64,000 bases of DNA from Hymenobacter norwichensis DSM 15439 (GTDB taxonomy: Bacteria; Bacteroidota; Bacteroidia; Cytophagales; Hymenobacteraceae), in NCBI RefSeq assembly GCF_000420705.1, contig NZ_ATVL01000008.1:639718-703717 (forward strand). The letters are read 5' to 3'. This document shows, piece after piece, positions 14,998-23,900 of this stretch; the stretch's first letter is position 1, and the number at the start of each line of letters is the position of its first letter. The notes beneath the pieces are model-generated. The model saw nothing but the letters and a program-made list of their open reading frames with translations, ran no database searches and was not told where the DNA came from. The position numbers and the translations under genes are program-made.

Positions 14998-15610
14998 TTC
15001 CGCCAGCCCGTTCGACCCCCACCGGCAAAACCATCCGCCAGACCTCGACCACAAGATTGTGGCCTCGCTCGAACGGCTGAGCGGCGTGTTTCGCCACTTG
15101 CTTTGGCAGGAAGCTACCCATAGCGGCCTGAGCCCGTTGCAATTGCAAGTGGTGGTGTTTCTGCGCTTTCACGCGCCAAGCCAGGGCACGGTGAGCAACC
15201 TAGCCCGCGAGTACCGGGTGAGCCGCGCCACCATCAGTGATGCGGTGAAAGCCCTGGCTCAAAAAGCGCTGGTCAGCCGCCACACCGACCCGGCCGATTT
15301 GCGAAGCCATTCGCTCCAGCTTACCCCCGCCGGCGAGCAGCTAGCCGACCAGAGCAGCCGCTTTGCCGCGCCACTTACCCCGCCTGTAGCTGCCCTACCC
15401 CCCCGCCAAAAGCTGAGCTTGTATTTGAGCTTGCTGACGATGCTGCACCAGTTGCAGCAGGCCGGTACCATTCCGGTGCAGCGCATGTGCTTTTCGTGCC
15501 GCCACTACGGGCGGCGGCCCGGTCAGCACTTCTGCCACCTGCTCAATATCCCGCTCGAAAGCCACGAACTCCGCATTGATTGCCCGGAGCACGACGCCGC
15601 GCTTTGGTAG
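14987..15610 (+). CDS. MarR-family regulator with C-terminal Cys4 tail
   Basis: 207 aa if the GTG at 14987 is used (overlap of 11 nt with the Rof-like gene); an ATG at 14951 would add 12 residues and a 47-nt overlap. The winged helix is clear: SPLQLQVVVFLRFHAP, REYRVSRATISDAVKAL for the recognition helix, and a wing at DPADLRSHSLQLTPAGEQLA. The last 35 residues contain CFSCRHY, HFCHLL and IDCPEH, four cysteines arranged as a possible metal or Fe-S site. I have seen the same CxxC...C...DCPEH tail pattern in other MarR-like proteins of unknown ligand. In this NO/heme island a redox or NO sensor is a reasonable inference. No operator was recognised. Confidence 0.8.
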   Translation: MTADSASPFDPHRQNHPPDLDHKIVASLERLSGVFRHLLWQEATHSGLSPLQLQVVVFLRFHAPSQGTVSNLAREYRVSRATISDAVKALAQKALVSRHTDPADLRSHSLQLTPAGEQLADQSSRFAAPLTPPVAALPPRQKLSLYLSLLTMLHQLQQAGTIPVQRMCFSCRHYGRRPGQHFCHLLNIPLESHELRIDCPEHDAALW

Positions 15611-15669
15611 CGCGGCATTTTTGCATTTACGCTTTCTGCGCCGTGGCTTTCTTGCTGCTGGCCTGGCTG

Positions 15670-17145
15670 TCAGCTTCCGCGCTGACGTAGCACGGCCCCT
15701 AGCTGCTCTACGCCGTGGGCCAGTTCAGTGGGCGTGAGGGCGGCGTAGCCCATGCGTACGGCGTTAGCGGCCGGCCCAGACAAGTAGTAGCGGCTACCGG
15801 GCGTAATCACCACTTTACGGCGCGCCAGCTCTTCGGTAACGCGCTCTAGGTCTATGTCTTCCCGAAAATTCACCCACAGGGCCATACCGCCAGCGGGCAG
15901 CACGAAATCCACGTAGTTGCCCGGCAGCCGGCGCAGGGCCTCCGCTAGTGCGTCGCGGCGGGTGTGGTACTCGGCGTGGGCGCGGCGGGTGTGCCGCTTG
16001 ATTTCACCTTCCTCAATCAGATCGGCCACGGCCTGCTCTAGCACGGTGTCACCTTGGCGGTCTATCAGCGCCCGTAGCCGACCCAAGGCCGTGATGAAGG
16101 CCGCCGGGCCGGTGACGTAGCCGATACGCAGGGCCGGCGCAATCAGCTTGGAAAGCGAGCTGATGTAGATAACCACGCCGTGCGGGTCGGCTGAGGCCAG
16201 CGGCAGCATGGGCTGGTAGTGGAAATGAAAGTCGTGGTCGTAGTCGTCTTCGATAATAGCCACGCCATAGCGGGCAGCCAGCGCTAGCAATTGCACCCGC
16301 CGCGCTGCCTTCAGCGTCACGGTGGTTGGGAACTGGTGATGCGGCGTCAGGTACAGGGCCCGCACAGTTTGGCGCTGGCATAGCATTTCCAGCTCGTCTA
16401 CGCACAAGCCTTCGGCATCGACTCCTACCGGGGCCAGCTCGGCCCCTAGCAGCCGAAAGGTTTGCCAGGCGGGCGGGTAGCCGGGGTTTTCCACGGCCAC
16501 CACGTCGCCGGGCTGGATGAGTAGGCGAGCGGTCAGGTACAGGGCCATTTGGGTGCCGCGCGTCAGGCAGATGCTGGCCGGGGTGGTGCTTAGGCCCCGG
16601 TCTTGGTTGAGCATGCGCGACAAGGCTTCGCGCAGGGGTAGGCTGCCCAGGGGGCTGTCGTAGCCCAGCTGGTTGCGGCGGCCGCGGCCCTGCATCACGC
16701 GGCGGTATGCGCTGGCCAGCGTGGCTACGGGCGCGAGTCGGGCATCGGGCGTGCCGTCGTTGAACACCAGGGCGCCGGGTATCACTGTGGGCAGCTGCTC
16801 TAACTCAAATGGGTCTTGCCACTGGAAGCCGGGGGCTGCTGCCGGGCCGTTGGCAGCGGGCGCGAAGGCCGTTGGGCTGGTCTCGGGCAGCCGGCTCGAT
16901 ACGAAGGTGCCGCGGGTAGTCTGCGACTCCAGCCAGCCTTGGGCCAGCAGCTCCTCATAAGCCAGCACCGCTGTCTTCCGATTCACGCCCAGCTGCTTGG
17001 CTAGCTCCCGCGTGCCGGGCAGGGCAGTACCAGGCTGGAGGCGGCCGCGGCGAATTTCGGCGGCAATTAGCTCGCTGATTTGCAAGTACACGGCGCGGCC
17101 CGCCGCGAAGGTTGGGTGAAAGTTGGTATCCCAGGCGCGCAACAT
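15670..17145 (-). CDS. MocR/PdxR-type regulator (GntR winged helix plus aminotransferase domain)
   Basis: 491 aa from ATG 17145 (MLRAWDTNFHPTFAAGRAVY); an upstream ATG at 17202 would add a leader without similarity. Residues about 15-80 form a GntR winged helix (AVYLQISELIAAEIRRGRLQ, ELAKQLGVNRKTAVLAYEEL). The rest is a fold-type I aminotransferase domain: GYDSPLGSLPLREALS, EDDYDHDFHF and SSLSKLIAPALRIGY with K333 as the PLP Schiff-base lysine. MocR proteins sense PLP-amino compounds. The gene is divergent from the cupin/DapA-like pair, which is therefore its likely target; a role as regulator of PLP synthesis (PdxR) is less likely as no pdxST is adjacent. Confidence 0.88.
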   Translation of the reverse strand: MLRAWDTNFHPTFAAGRAVYLQISELIAAEIRRGRLQPGTALPGTRELAKQLGVNRKTAVLAYEELLAQGWLESQTTRGTFVSSRLPETSPTAFAPAANGPAAAPGFQWQDPFELEQLPTVIPGALVFNDGTPDARLAPVATLASAYRRVMQGRGRRNQLGYDSPLGSLPLREALSRMLNQDRGLSTTPASICLTRGTQMALYLTARLLIQPGDVVAVENPGYPPAWQTFRLLGAELAPVGVDAEGLCVDELEMLCQRQTVRALYLTPHHQFPTTVTLKAARRVQLLALAARYGVAIIEDDYDHDFHFHYQPMLPLASADPHGVVIYISSLSKLIAPALRIGYVTGPAAFITALGRLRALIDRQGDTVLEQAVADLIEEGEIKRHTRRAHAEYHTRRDALAEALRRLPGNYVDFVLPAGGMALWVNFREDIDLERVTEELARRKVVITPGSRYYLSGPAANAVRMGYAALTPTELAHGVEQLGAVLRQRGS

Positions 17146-17299
17146 ACTGGACCCGTTTGTTTGTGAAAACTGGATGAATAGAGGGGGCCAAGCTACGCAC
17201 ATTTTTGTAGAGTCGAACGCAGGTATCTACCCTAACCCGGAATACAAAACAGGTTGTTGCCGGCGCCGCATGGTTTCATTTTTTCTACCCCTCTTTTTC

Positions 17300-17791
17300 A
17301 TGAACAACACTGCCCTTGACAACTCGGTTGAGGCCGCAACCCAAGACAAGTTCCAGTCTGCCGATTTTCACCGCACCTACGCCCGGCCCGAAGTCCGGAT
17401 GCCCGAAAAGCTGCACCACCCTAATGTGGAGCAAGCCGGCGCCCACGACCAGTTTTCGACCGAGCGCAAGCACCCCGTCTTCTTCGTTGATTTGCCCACG
17501 GTGGCTCTGAGCATGACCATCGGTGGGCTGCTACCCGGCCAGGTCACCAACCAGCACCGCCACACCTACGAAACGGTGATTTATGTCATCGAAGGCGAGG
17601 GCTACACCCAGATTGAGGACCGCTTGGTGGAGTGGAAGGCCGGCGACGCCATCTACATCCCTATCTGGGCCTGGCACAACCACGGCAACCGTAGCACAAC
17701 GACCGGTGCCCGCTACATCGCCTGCGAAAACGCACCCTTGCTGCAAAATCTGGGGGTAGCATTGCGCGAAGAGCGCGGCCGTGACCTGTAA
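17300..17791 (+). CDS. Cupin-domain protein
   Basis: 163 aa from ATG 17300 (MNNTALDNSVEAATQDKF); the longer open frame upstream runs into the MocR gene. A single cupin domain occupies residues about 65-150: NQHRHTYETVIYVIEGEGYT carries the metal-binding H..H......E, and AWHNHGN supplies the last histidine. The conserved metal site suggests an active cupin enzyme or a ligand-binding protein, as in gentisate dioxygenase-like families. The leading part FHRTYARPEVRMPEKLHHPN is not a known domain to me. It is 27 nt upstream of the DapA-like gene, so the two form an operon, probably under MocR control. The substrate is unknown. Confidence 0.8.
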   Translation: MNNTALDNSVEAATQDKFQSADFHRTYARPEVRMPEKLHHPNVEQAGAHDQFSTERKHPVFFVDLPTVALSMTIGGLLPGQVTNQHRHTYETVIYVIEGEGYTQIEDRLVEWKAGDAIYIPIWAWHNHGNRSTTTGARYIACENAPLLQNLGVALREERGRDL

Positions 17792-17818
17792 ATCACTGTT
17801 CTTAAACCGATTTCTTCG

Positions 17819-18721
17819 ATGAATCCGAACGTCCCTTTTCACGGCATCATTGCCTACCCCATCACCCCCTTTACCGCCGACAACGCGGTGGACCTACCCA
17901 CCTACCGCCACCTCGTGGAGCGCCTTGTGGCCAGCGGCTCGCATGGCATTGCCCCGCTCGGCAGCACCGGCGTGCTGCCCTACCTCACCGACGAGGAGCG
18001 CGAAGCTGTAACCGAGACGACTTTGCAGCAAGTAGCCGGCCGCGTGCCGGTGCTAGTAGGAGTATCGCACCTCACCACGGCCGGCGTGGTGCGCCACGCC
18101 CGCTTTGCCGAGCAGGCCGGCGCGGCGGCGGTGATGGTTATCCCGATGAGCTATTGGAAGCTCACCGATGACGAGATTTTCCGGCATTACGACCGGGTAG
18201 CTACTGCTATATCAGTGCCCATTATGGCCTACAATAACCCCGCCACGGGTGGCCTTGACATGTCGCCCACGCTGCTCAAGCGCCTGCTGGAAATCCCGAA
18301 CGTGACCATGATAAAGGAAAGTAGTGGCGACGTGCAGCGCATGCAGGCCCTGCGCCAGCTGCTGGGCGAAGAGGTGGCCTTCTACAACGGCTCCAACCCA
18401 CTGGCCTTGGCTGCTTTCGCGGCTGGTGCTACTGGCTGGTGCACCGCCGCTCCCAACCTCATTCCAGAGCTAAACATAGGGCTGTACGAAGCCGTGCAGC
18501 GCCAGAACCTAGCCGAAGCGCGTCAGCTATTCTACCAGCAGTTTGAGCTACTACAATTCATTGTGGCTAAAGGGCTGCCCCGCGCCATCAAAGCTGGTTT
18601 GCAGCTGCTAGGCCAGGAAGCTGGTGAGCTACGCGCGCCGCTACTGCCCTTGACTGGCGCTGAACAGCAGGAATTGCACCGCATCCTCGACCGGGTGCAG
18701 CTTCCGGCTAGTGTTAATTAG
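17819..18721 (+). CDS. DapA-family lyase/aldolase (dihydrodipicolinate synthase-like)
   Basis: 300 aa TIM-barrel of the DHDPS/N-acetylneuraminate lyase superfamily. K166 in MIKESSGD is the Schiff-base lysine and Y138 in AYNNPATG the catalytic tyrosine. The motif GSTGVLPYL replaces the GTTGE of true DapA: the threonine is kept but the glutamate is lost, so the substrate is probably not aspartate semialdehyde. Typical alternatives are 2-keto-3-deoxy sugar acid aldolases, neuraminate lyase or hydroxyproline-pathway enzymes. Together with the cupin and the MocR regulator it looks like a small catabolic cluster for an amino or keto acid (inference). It is convergent with the hydrolase at 18823. 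Confidence 0.85.
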   Translation: MNPNVPFHGIIAYPITPFTADNAVDLPTYRHLVERLVASGSHGIAPLGSTGVLPYLTDEEREAVTETTLQQVAGRVPVLVGVSHLTTAGVVRHARFAEQAGAAAVMVIPMSYWKLTDDEIFRHYDRVATAISVPIMAYNNPATGGLDMSPTLLKRLLEIPNVTMIKESSGDVQRMQALRQLLGEEVAFYNGSNPLALAAFAAGATGWCTAAPNLIPELNIGLYEAVQRQNLAEARQLFYQQFELLQFIVAKGLPRAIKAGLQLLGQEAGELRAPLLPLTGAEQQELHRILDRVQLPASVN

Positions 18722-18822
18722 CAAACCTTGTTATTGATGGATATACTACCGATTCGGTACTGCGAGAGACCATATGGGTTCACGCGTTGGCTTTCAGATA
18801 GGTAGCGCATGATTTGCAACCC

Positions 18823-19770
18823 TCATAGAGTAGCCAAAAACTGCAAAACAGCCTGCGTAAAGGCCACCGGATTGTCGAGGTTGGCAACATGGCCCGCGTT
18901 GGGCACTACGGCCACTTGCGCTCCGGGCACGAGTTGTTGCAGCGTTTCGTTGTCCTTTTGGCGAGCGGCTGATTCACGCGCACCGGCCAGTAGCAGCAGC
19001 GGCACTTGCACCGGGTGGGCTCGGAGCCGGGGCACAAGCGAGTGACCGAGCAACACGCGGGGCTCGACATGCAGCGGCTGCCACATCGACCAGTCTTGCA
19101 CCATCTGGCGCAGCAACGGCGCCGACCGCACGGAATCCGGCCCGCTTGATTTCAGTAAAGACTTCAGCCATTGAGTTTTGAAGGCGAAAGTACCGCGCGC
19201 TTGTAACTGCGCAATTTCGGTGCGGCGGCGTGCAATTTCGGCTTCAGTGATGGGTTCTTCGGGACCGGGCCTCGGGTAGATGCTGCCGCTGCACGACACC
19301 ACCGACAGCACGCTTTCGGGATGCAGAGCCATCAAGTCTACTGCCACAAAGCCGCCGAGCGAGACTCCCACCAAGTGAGCTTTGGGAATATGCAGGGCCT
19401 GGAGCAGTTGGTACAGGTCGTTGGCGTGCAGGAATTGCTGGCCTTCCACCGGCAGCGACGAAAGGCCGTAGCCGCGCATATCGTAGCGAATGACCCGGTA
19501 GTACCGCGCCAACTCCGCCACTTGTGGGTCCCACATGCGCCGGTCGAAGGAATGGCCGTGTAGCAGCACGACTGGGGTGCCGCGGCCCGTTTCCTCGTAA
19601 TACAGCTGCGCACCGGCAATAGCTATTTTGCCCTTCTTATTCAATAGCTGGCGGACGGGATTTTTGGGCTGCGCTACCGGCCCTTGGGCGCAGGCCAAGC
19701 TAGGTAGCAATCCTAGCATCATGCAGGCAAGGAAAAGCAGTTGGAATTTCAGGCGCGAAGTTGAGGACAT
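18823..19770 (-). CDS. Exported alpha/beta hydrolase
   Basis: 315 aa. The signal peptide is MSSTSRLKFQLLFLACMMLG with cleavage near ACAQ. The core is an alpha/beta hydrolase of the epoxide hydrolase/lactonase-like AB_hydrolase_1 type: VVLLHGHSFDRRMWDPQV is the oxyanion strand, S137 in GVSLGGFVAVDL the nucleophile, and H294 in NAGHVANLDNP the catalytic histidine. Such proteins hydrolyse esters or lactones in the periplasm. It is the last gene of the minus-strand group below SusC/SusD, but a palindromic repeat separates it from the next hydrolase, so co-transcription is uncertain. Substrate unknown. Confidence 0.82.
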   Translation of the reverse strand: MSSTSRLKFQLLFLACMMLGLLPSLACAQGPVAQPKNPVRQLLNKKGKIAIAGAQLYYEETGRGTPVVLLHGHSFDRRMWDPQVAELARYYRVIRYDMRGYGLSSLPVEGQQFLHANDLYQLLQALHIPKAHLVGVSLGGFVAVDLMALHPESVLSVVSCSGSIYPRPGPEEPITEAEIARRRTEIAQLQARGTFAFKTQWLKSLLKSSGPDSVRSAPLLRQMVQDWSMWQPLHVEPRVLLGHSLVPRLRAHPVQVPLLLLAGARESAARQKDNETLQQLVPGAQVAVVPNAGHVANLDNPVAFTQAVLQFLATL

Positions 19771-19833
19771 AAATTCACTGATGAGTCGACTTCTTGGATA
19801 CTGTTTAAGTTAGTTAAGCCCGCGAAACTGACG

Positions 19834-19893
19834 TAGAGACGCATAGTTGCATCTTGTCGAGCGCGCCGGCCCGAACGCAACTATGTGTCTCTA
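19834..19893. repeat. Palindromic intergenic repeat
   Basis: Left arm TAGAGACGCATAGTTGC (19834-19850) pairs with GCAACTATGTGTCTCTA (19877-19893); 16 of 17 positions are complementary and the other can form G-U. A 26-nt spacer separates the arms. It lies between two minus-strand hydrolase genes. The form resembles dispersed REP-like elements of Hymenobacter-type genomes (recollection, not checked). It could also stop or stabilise transcripts. Confidence 0.6.
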
Positions 19894-19934
19894 TATCGTT
19901 CTGACGACTCGTTCAACCGAACCATATGCCTTCA

Positions 19935-20933
19935 CTACCGCTTGAAAACCTTATTTAAAAAGGCCGCAGTGTAGTTTAGCGTTGTCTCGAACCACGGCGT
20001 AAACAAAGGGAAAGTATGCGGGGTGTTGGGAAGCGGGTGCACTTCATGGTAGATATGATAGGTATCGAGCTTTTGAATCATGTCTTCCCGACCGGCGTGC
20101 ATCCAATCAACTGAGCTGTTGACGAACATAATAGGCGGGGTTTGGGCCGTGACGTGGTTGAGGCTGGAAGCTTGCTGCCATAGTTCCGGGTTTTTCGCGG
20201 TAGAGGCCCCAAACCATTGGGTGCCTGCTGAGAGGCTTTTGCTGTCGTCGCCCTCGCGCGAATCGGGGTGAATAAAGGCCAGCACCCCGTCTACGTCTAC
20301 GATGGCCTGCACGCTGCTGGAATGGGTAGTGTTACACGCGCTGCCTTCCATCTGCGTATCGCCGTTGGTAGTACCGACCAGCGCCGCCAGCTGCCCACCC
20401 GCCGAGAAACCCCACACGGCAATTTTGGTGGTATCAATAGGGTACTGCTTGGCGTTGGCGCGCAGCCAGCGAATAGCCGCTTTCAGGTCGTGCACAGCGG
20501 CTGGGTACAGGGCCTCGGTGCTGAGCCGATACTCGGCCGTGACGGTCACGTAGCCCTTGGCGGCTAGTTGCTGGGCCATGGGCACGTGTTGCGACCGGTC
20601 GCCGGAACGCCAGCCGCCCCCATGAATGAAAAGTACCGCCGGGTAGCCTGCCTTCCGCTTGGCTTTGGGGTAGAAAATATCGAGTTGCAGCGCCCGGCTA
20701 CCTAGGGTACAGTACGTAACGTTGGTTTTCGTCTGGATGCTGGCCGGCACTGGGGGCCGGGCAACACGGGCGGCGGGGTACGTTTTCTGGATGTAGCGGA
20801 ATGCGCTGTACGTGGTGAACGACGTATCACGCGGAGCCGGCTGCTGCTGAGCCAGCGCCGAACCTGCCAGCAGCGCTTGGCCTAGCAGCAACCCGGCTAG
20901 CCGGAACAAGAAATTTGGAGCGTGCATAGACAA
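19935..20933 (-). CDS. Exported alpha/beta hydrolase, carbohydrate-esterase-like
   Basis: 332 aa with a signal peptide ending near SALAQ. It is a hormone-sensitive-lipase/BD-FAE type esterase: HGGGWRSGDRS (residues about 104-114) forms the oxyanion hole, S177 in WGFSAGGQLAAL the nucleophile, D in VNSSVDWMHAG and H306 in NTPHTFPLF the rest of the triad. Proteins of this kind in polysaccharide loci often remove acetyl or feruloyl groups from xylan or pectin. It starts 43 nt after the DUF6298 gene on the same strand, suggesting they are co-transcribed and act on the same ester-decorated polysaccharide (inference). An ordinary lipase or lactonase is the alternative. Confidence 0.82.
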   Translation of the reverse strand: MSMHAPNFLFRLAGLLLGQALLAGSALAQQQPAPRDTSFTTYSAFRYIQKTYPAARVARPPVPASIQTKTNVTYCTLGSRALQLDIFYPKAKRKAGYPAVLFIHGGGWRSGDRSQHVPMAQQLAAKGYVTVTAEYRLSTEALYPAAVHDLKAAIRWLRANAKQYPIDTTKIAVWGFSAGGQLAALVGTTNGDTQMEGSACNTTHSSSVQAIVDVDGVLAFIHPDSREGDDSKSLSAGTQWFGASTAKNPELWQQASSLNHVTAQTPPIMFVNSSVDWMHAGREDMIQKLDTYHIYHEVHPLPNTPHTFPLFTPWFETTLNYTAAFLNKVFKR

Positions 20934-20976
20934 CGAAAAATAATAGAACCAATGGCATTTCAGGCGAGCGGCTTGC

Positions 20977-23900
20977 CTACTCGGGTACGGAGCTTAATAG
21001 CAGCAGCCAATTCCGGGAGGTAGGCTTTTTGATGGAATAGCCGGCTTGCAGCCTTCTAATGGGGGCGGCCGGCAGCATGCTTTCCGTGAGCGGATCGTAC
21101 CAGGTGCCGGTGTAGGTGGCGTTTGAAAATGGCTGAGAAAACGTTATTTCGGCGCCGGAAAGCGAGTAAAGCAGCACCGTTGAACGGCTTGGTTCCGTGA
21201 GGCACCAAGTTTGGGTGCTGTCCTTCAGGAAAGAATTGTCGGGCTTCAGGTGCATCAACCTAGATGCTAGGTGTTGCTGCACGAAGGATGCGAAAGTAAG
21301 GTGCCCGTTGCCCCTGTCCTTAGCGCTGCCCATGATAACCTGCGCGCCCCCGGCCATCAAACTCGGAATGGGGCTGATATCATTGGCAATGGACACCACG
21401 GCTTTATCGCGGAATCGGTTGGTGTACTCCCGCACTTGGCGGTACATCAGCTCCTGCGTAGTGGGCAAAGGATAGTCGCTGGCTTGCAGGAAGGCTTCAC
21501 TTACCATTTCCCGGAACGAACTGTTTTGCCCGCTCGGCGGCGCCCACAGCGCATCCCCGTTAGAAAACAGTCCGTCGGGGCGGTATTGCCAGTAGCGGGT
21601 ATCAATGACGTCGACCTGTTTGGCTAGGTCGGCATCGGCCAGGATGGCATCGGTAATGTCCTTGGTGGTGTTCAGCACGACCCGCACGTTGCGGTTGTTT
21701 TTGCTTTCCCACTCGGCAATAGTCTGCAGGAAAAACCGCTGAAAAGCCAACGGGCCGCTGAACTGAAACCCTAGGTTGAAGATAATATTCTGGCTACCTC
21801 CCAGTTCATCCAGCGTATGGAAAATGTAGGCCCGGTGCAGGTTTCGCAACGAAGCATTGCTGGGGTCATAGAACTCGTTGCCGAGGTGAAGCCGCGCCCA
21901 CGGCTTGGCCGGGAGTGGCTCGGGCAATTTCGTTTGGTTGATGTTGTTGGTGGGCCGCCACGGATAATCCACCCAATGCGTCACGTATTCCAGCAGGTTA
22001 TGGGTGTCGTAGAGGCTATAATACAGCACCAGTCCGTTTTCATCGCACAAGTAGGCAAACTCTTTGACCCGTTTGAAAAACCAGGGATTGTAGGTGGTCA
22101 GGTCGAACTTGCTGAGGCCGTCCCAGGCTTTGCCTTGGCCGCTGCGGGCCCAGGGCATTTCGTAGAAGGGCGCCCACACGTTGCCATCGGGGCGGGCCAG
22201 CACGGCGTGGTCGTCGCGGCGACGGTCGTACCACAGGCCGGTGAGGCTCTGGTAGAAGCGGTTGTCTTGCTGACGCAGGGTTTTGGCGAGGTGTGGCAAA
22301 ATCTCCGTTAGGCCAGGGCCATCTTTGCCCGGCACGTAGCGCGTCAGGCTGACGCCTGAGTTTAATTCGCCGCCCGGAAAAGTTTGTCCCCGCCAGAATT
22401 GGTCGCCAGTAGTGCCGCTCCACACCGCTTGGCCGTCTATCACAAAACGCCCGTTCACGAACTGAAGAGGATGCACGCTAGGGCTGACGGTGGCGGCACT
22501 ACTATTTTGCAGAGTAAACTCTCGGAGAGCCTTAGATGCCGGCTTATATAAGTCCGAAGTCTTCTCCGCGGGCAACCGGTGCTTTCCTAATCGGCTTTCC
22601 AGCTGCGTTTGGTACAAGGAATAAGGAGCCGTTACTACTTGGTTCGGATAGCGAATGGGACCTTGGGCTTCCGCACCCTTAGCTTTGCAATTCCAGATGA
22701 GGGAATTAGCCGCCGTCCAGCCGCCCGCCTGGGCGCGGTCCATGTCGTAGGTCAGGCGCAGACCAGCTTTGTCTACCGTCACGTTTTCGTATAGCACTCC
22801 GGAGGCCCAACTTTCGAAGGAGCCACTGGCCCCGAGGGCGTTGGTGGCTTTGCATTTCAAAAACACATTCGGCCCGCCGGCACAGAACCCGATGGCAAAA
22901 TCGTTGAGCCCGGACTCGGCGGTGCAGTTGCTTACTACTACCTGCTGGCCTTCCACCAGAAAGCTCATGCGGCGGTAACCCCCTACTTCCGAAACGGGCT
23001 GCTCACTCCGGCAGCGCAAAATGCTTACGCGGCGGGCTTGGGCCCCTACCCTAACGGCAGAGCTTACAAAGTGCCGGGCGGTAATATCGCGCACCCACAC
23101 GTCCTGCGCATGGTCTATCTGGATACCAATCCAGGCGTGCTCCTCATCCAACGGATTGGCTTTTTTGAAGCTGCTTTCAATAGTAAAACCTTCCAGCCCA
23201 ATGGACTGAGCTAGGTTTTGGGTGTTCGCCTTTTGGACGGTACCACCGCCGTATTGGGCTTCGAGGGCCGTGGTAAGGGGAGCATCAAGAGTAAACTGGT
23301 TGGTTTGCGGGTCAACCTGCGTGATTTGGCGACGCCAAGTAAGGTCGCGCGAACCGGTGGGCCAGCGCAGGCCCCGCACGGCTGTGAACATGCCTTCGGC
23401 TTTGTTCATCCCTAGGTCGGCAATCCAGGTGCTGGTGCTGGGCCGCACAATGAGAATATGGTCTCCTACCTGCAAACCCGTTGTCTGGTCTAGGGTCAGC
23501 ACCCGCCCGCCGGTAGGCACCGTGTTTCGCACTTGCCGCGCTTCAGACAGTGCAGCGGCCTCTTCTCCCCTTATCGTAAGCAGCGCCCGGCGGCTGTTGC
23601 CAGTAGCCACTACAACGGTTTTCGTTTGGCTTGTGCCTCTTAGCACCACGCCAGCTTTAGCAAGGTTTAACTGCCCCGCCACCAGGTAGCGCCCTTCCAG
23701 CAGCTGAATTGCCCCTCTGAACCCGTCCTTTTGCAGCGGCAGCGCGCCTACGTAGTCAATGGCGGCCTGAAGCAACTGGGTGTCATCTTTTCCGCTGGGC
23801 TTTACCCGGATTACTGCCGCCACTTTGGGCGGCACTGCATTACGCCCCTGGTACCCGACGTACGAGAAATCAATTCGGGCAGCCAGCGAGTCGAACCCAG

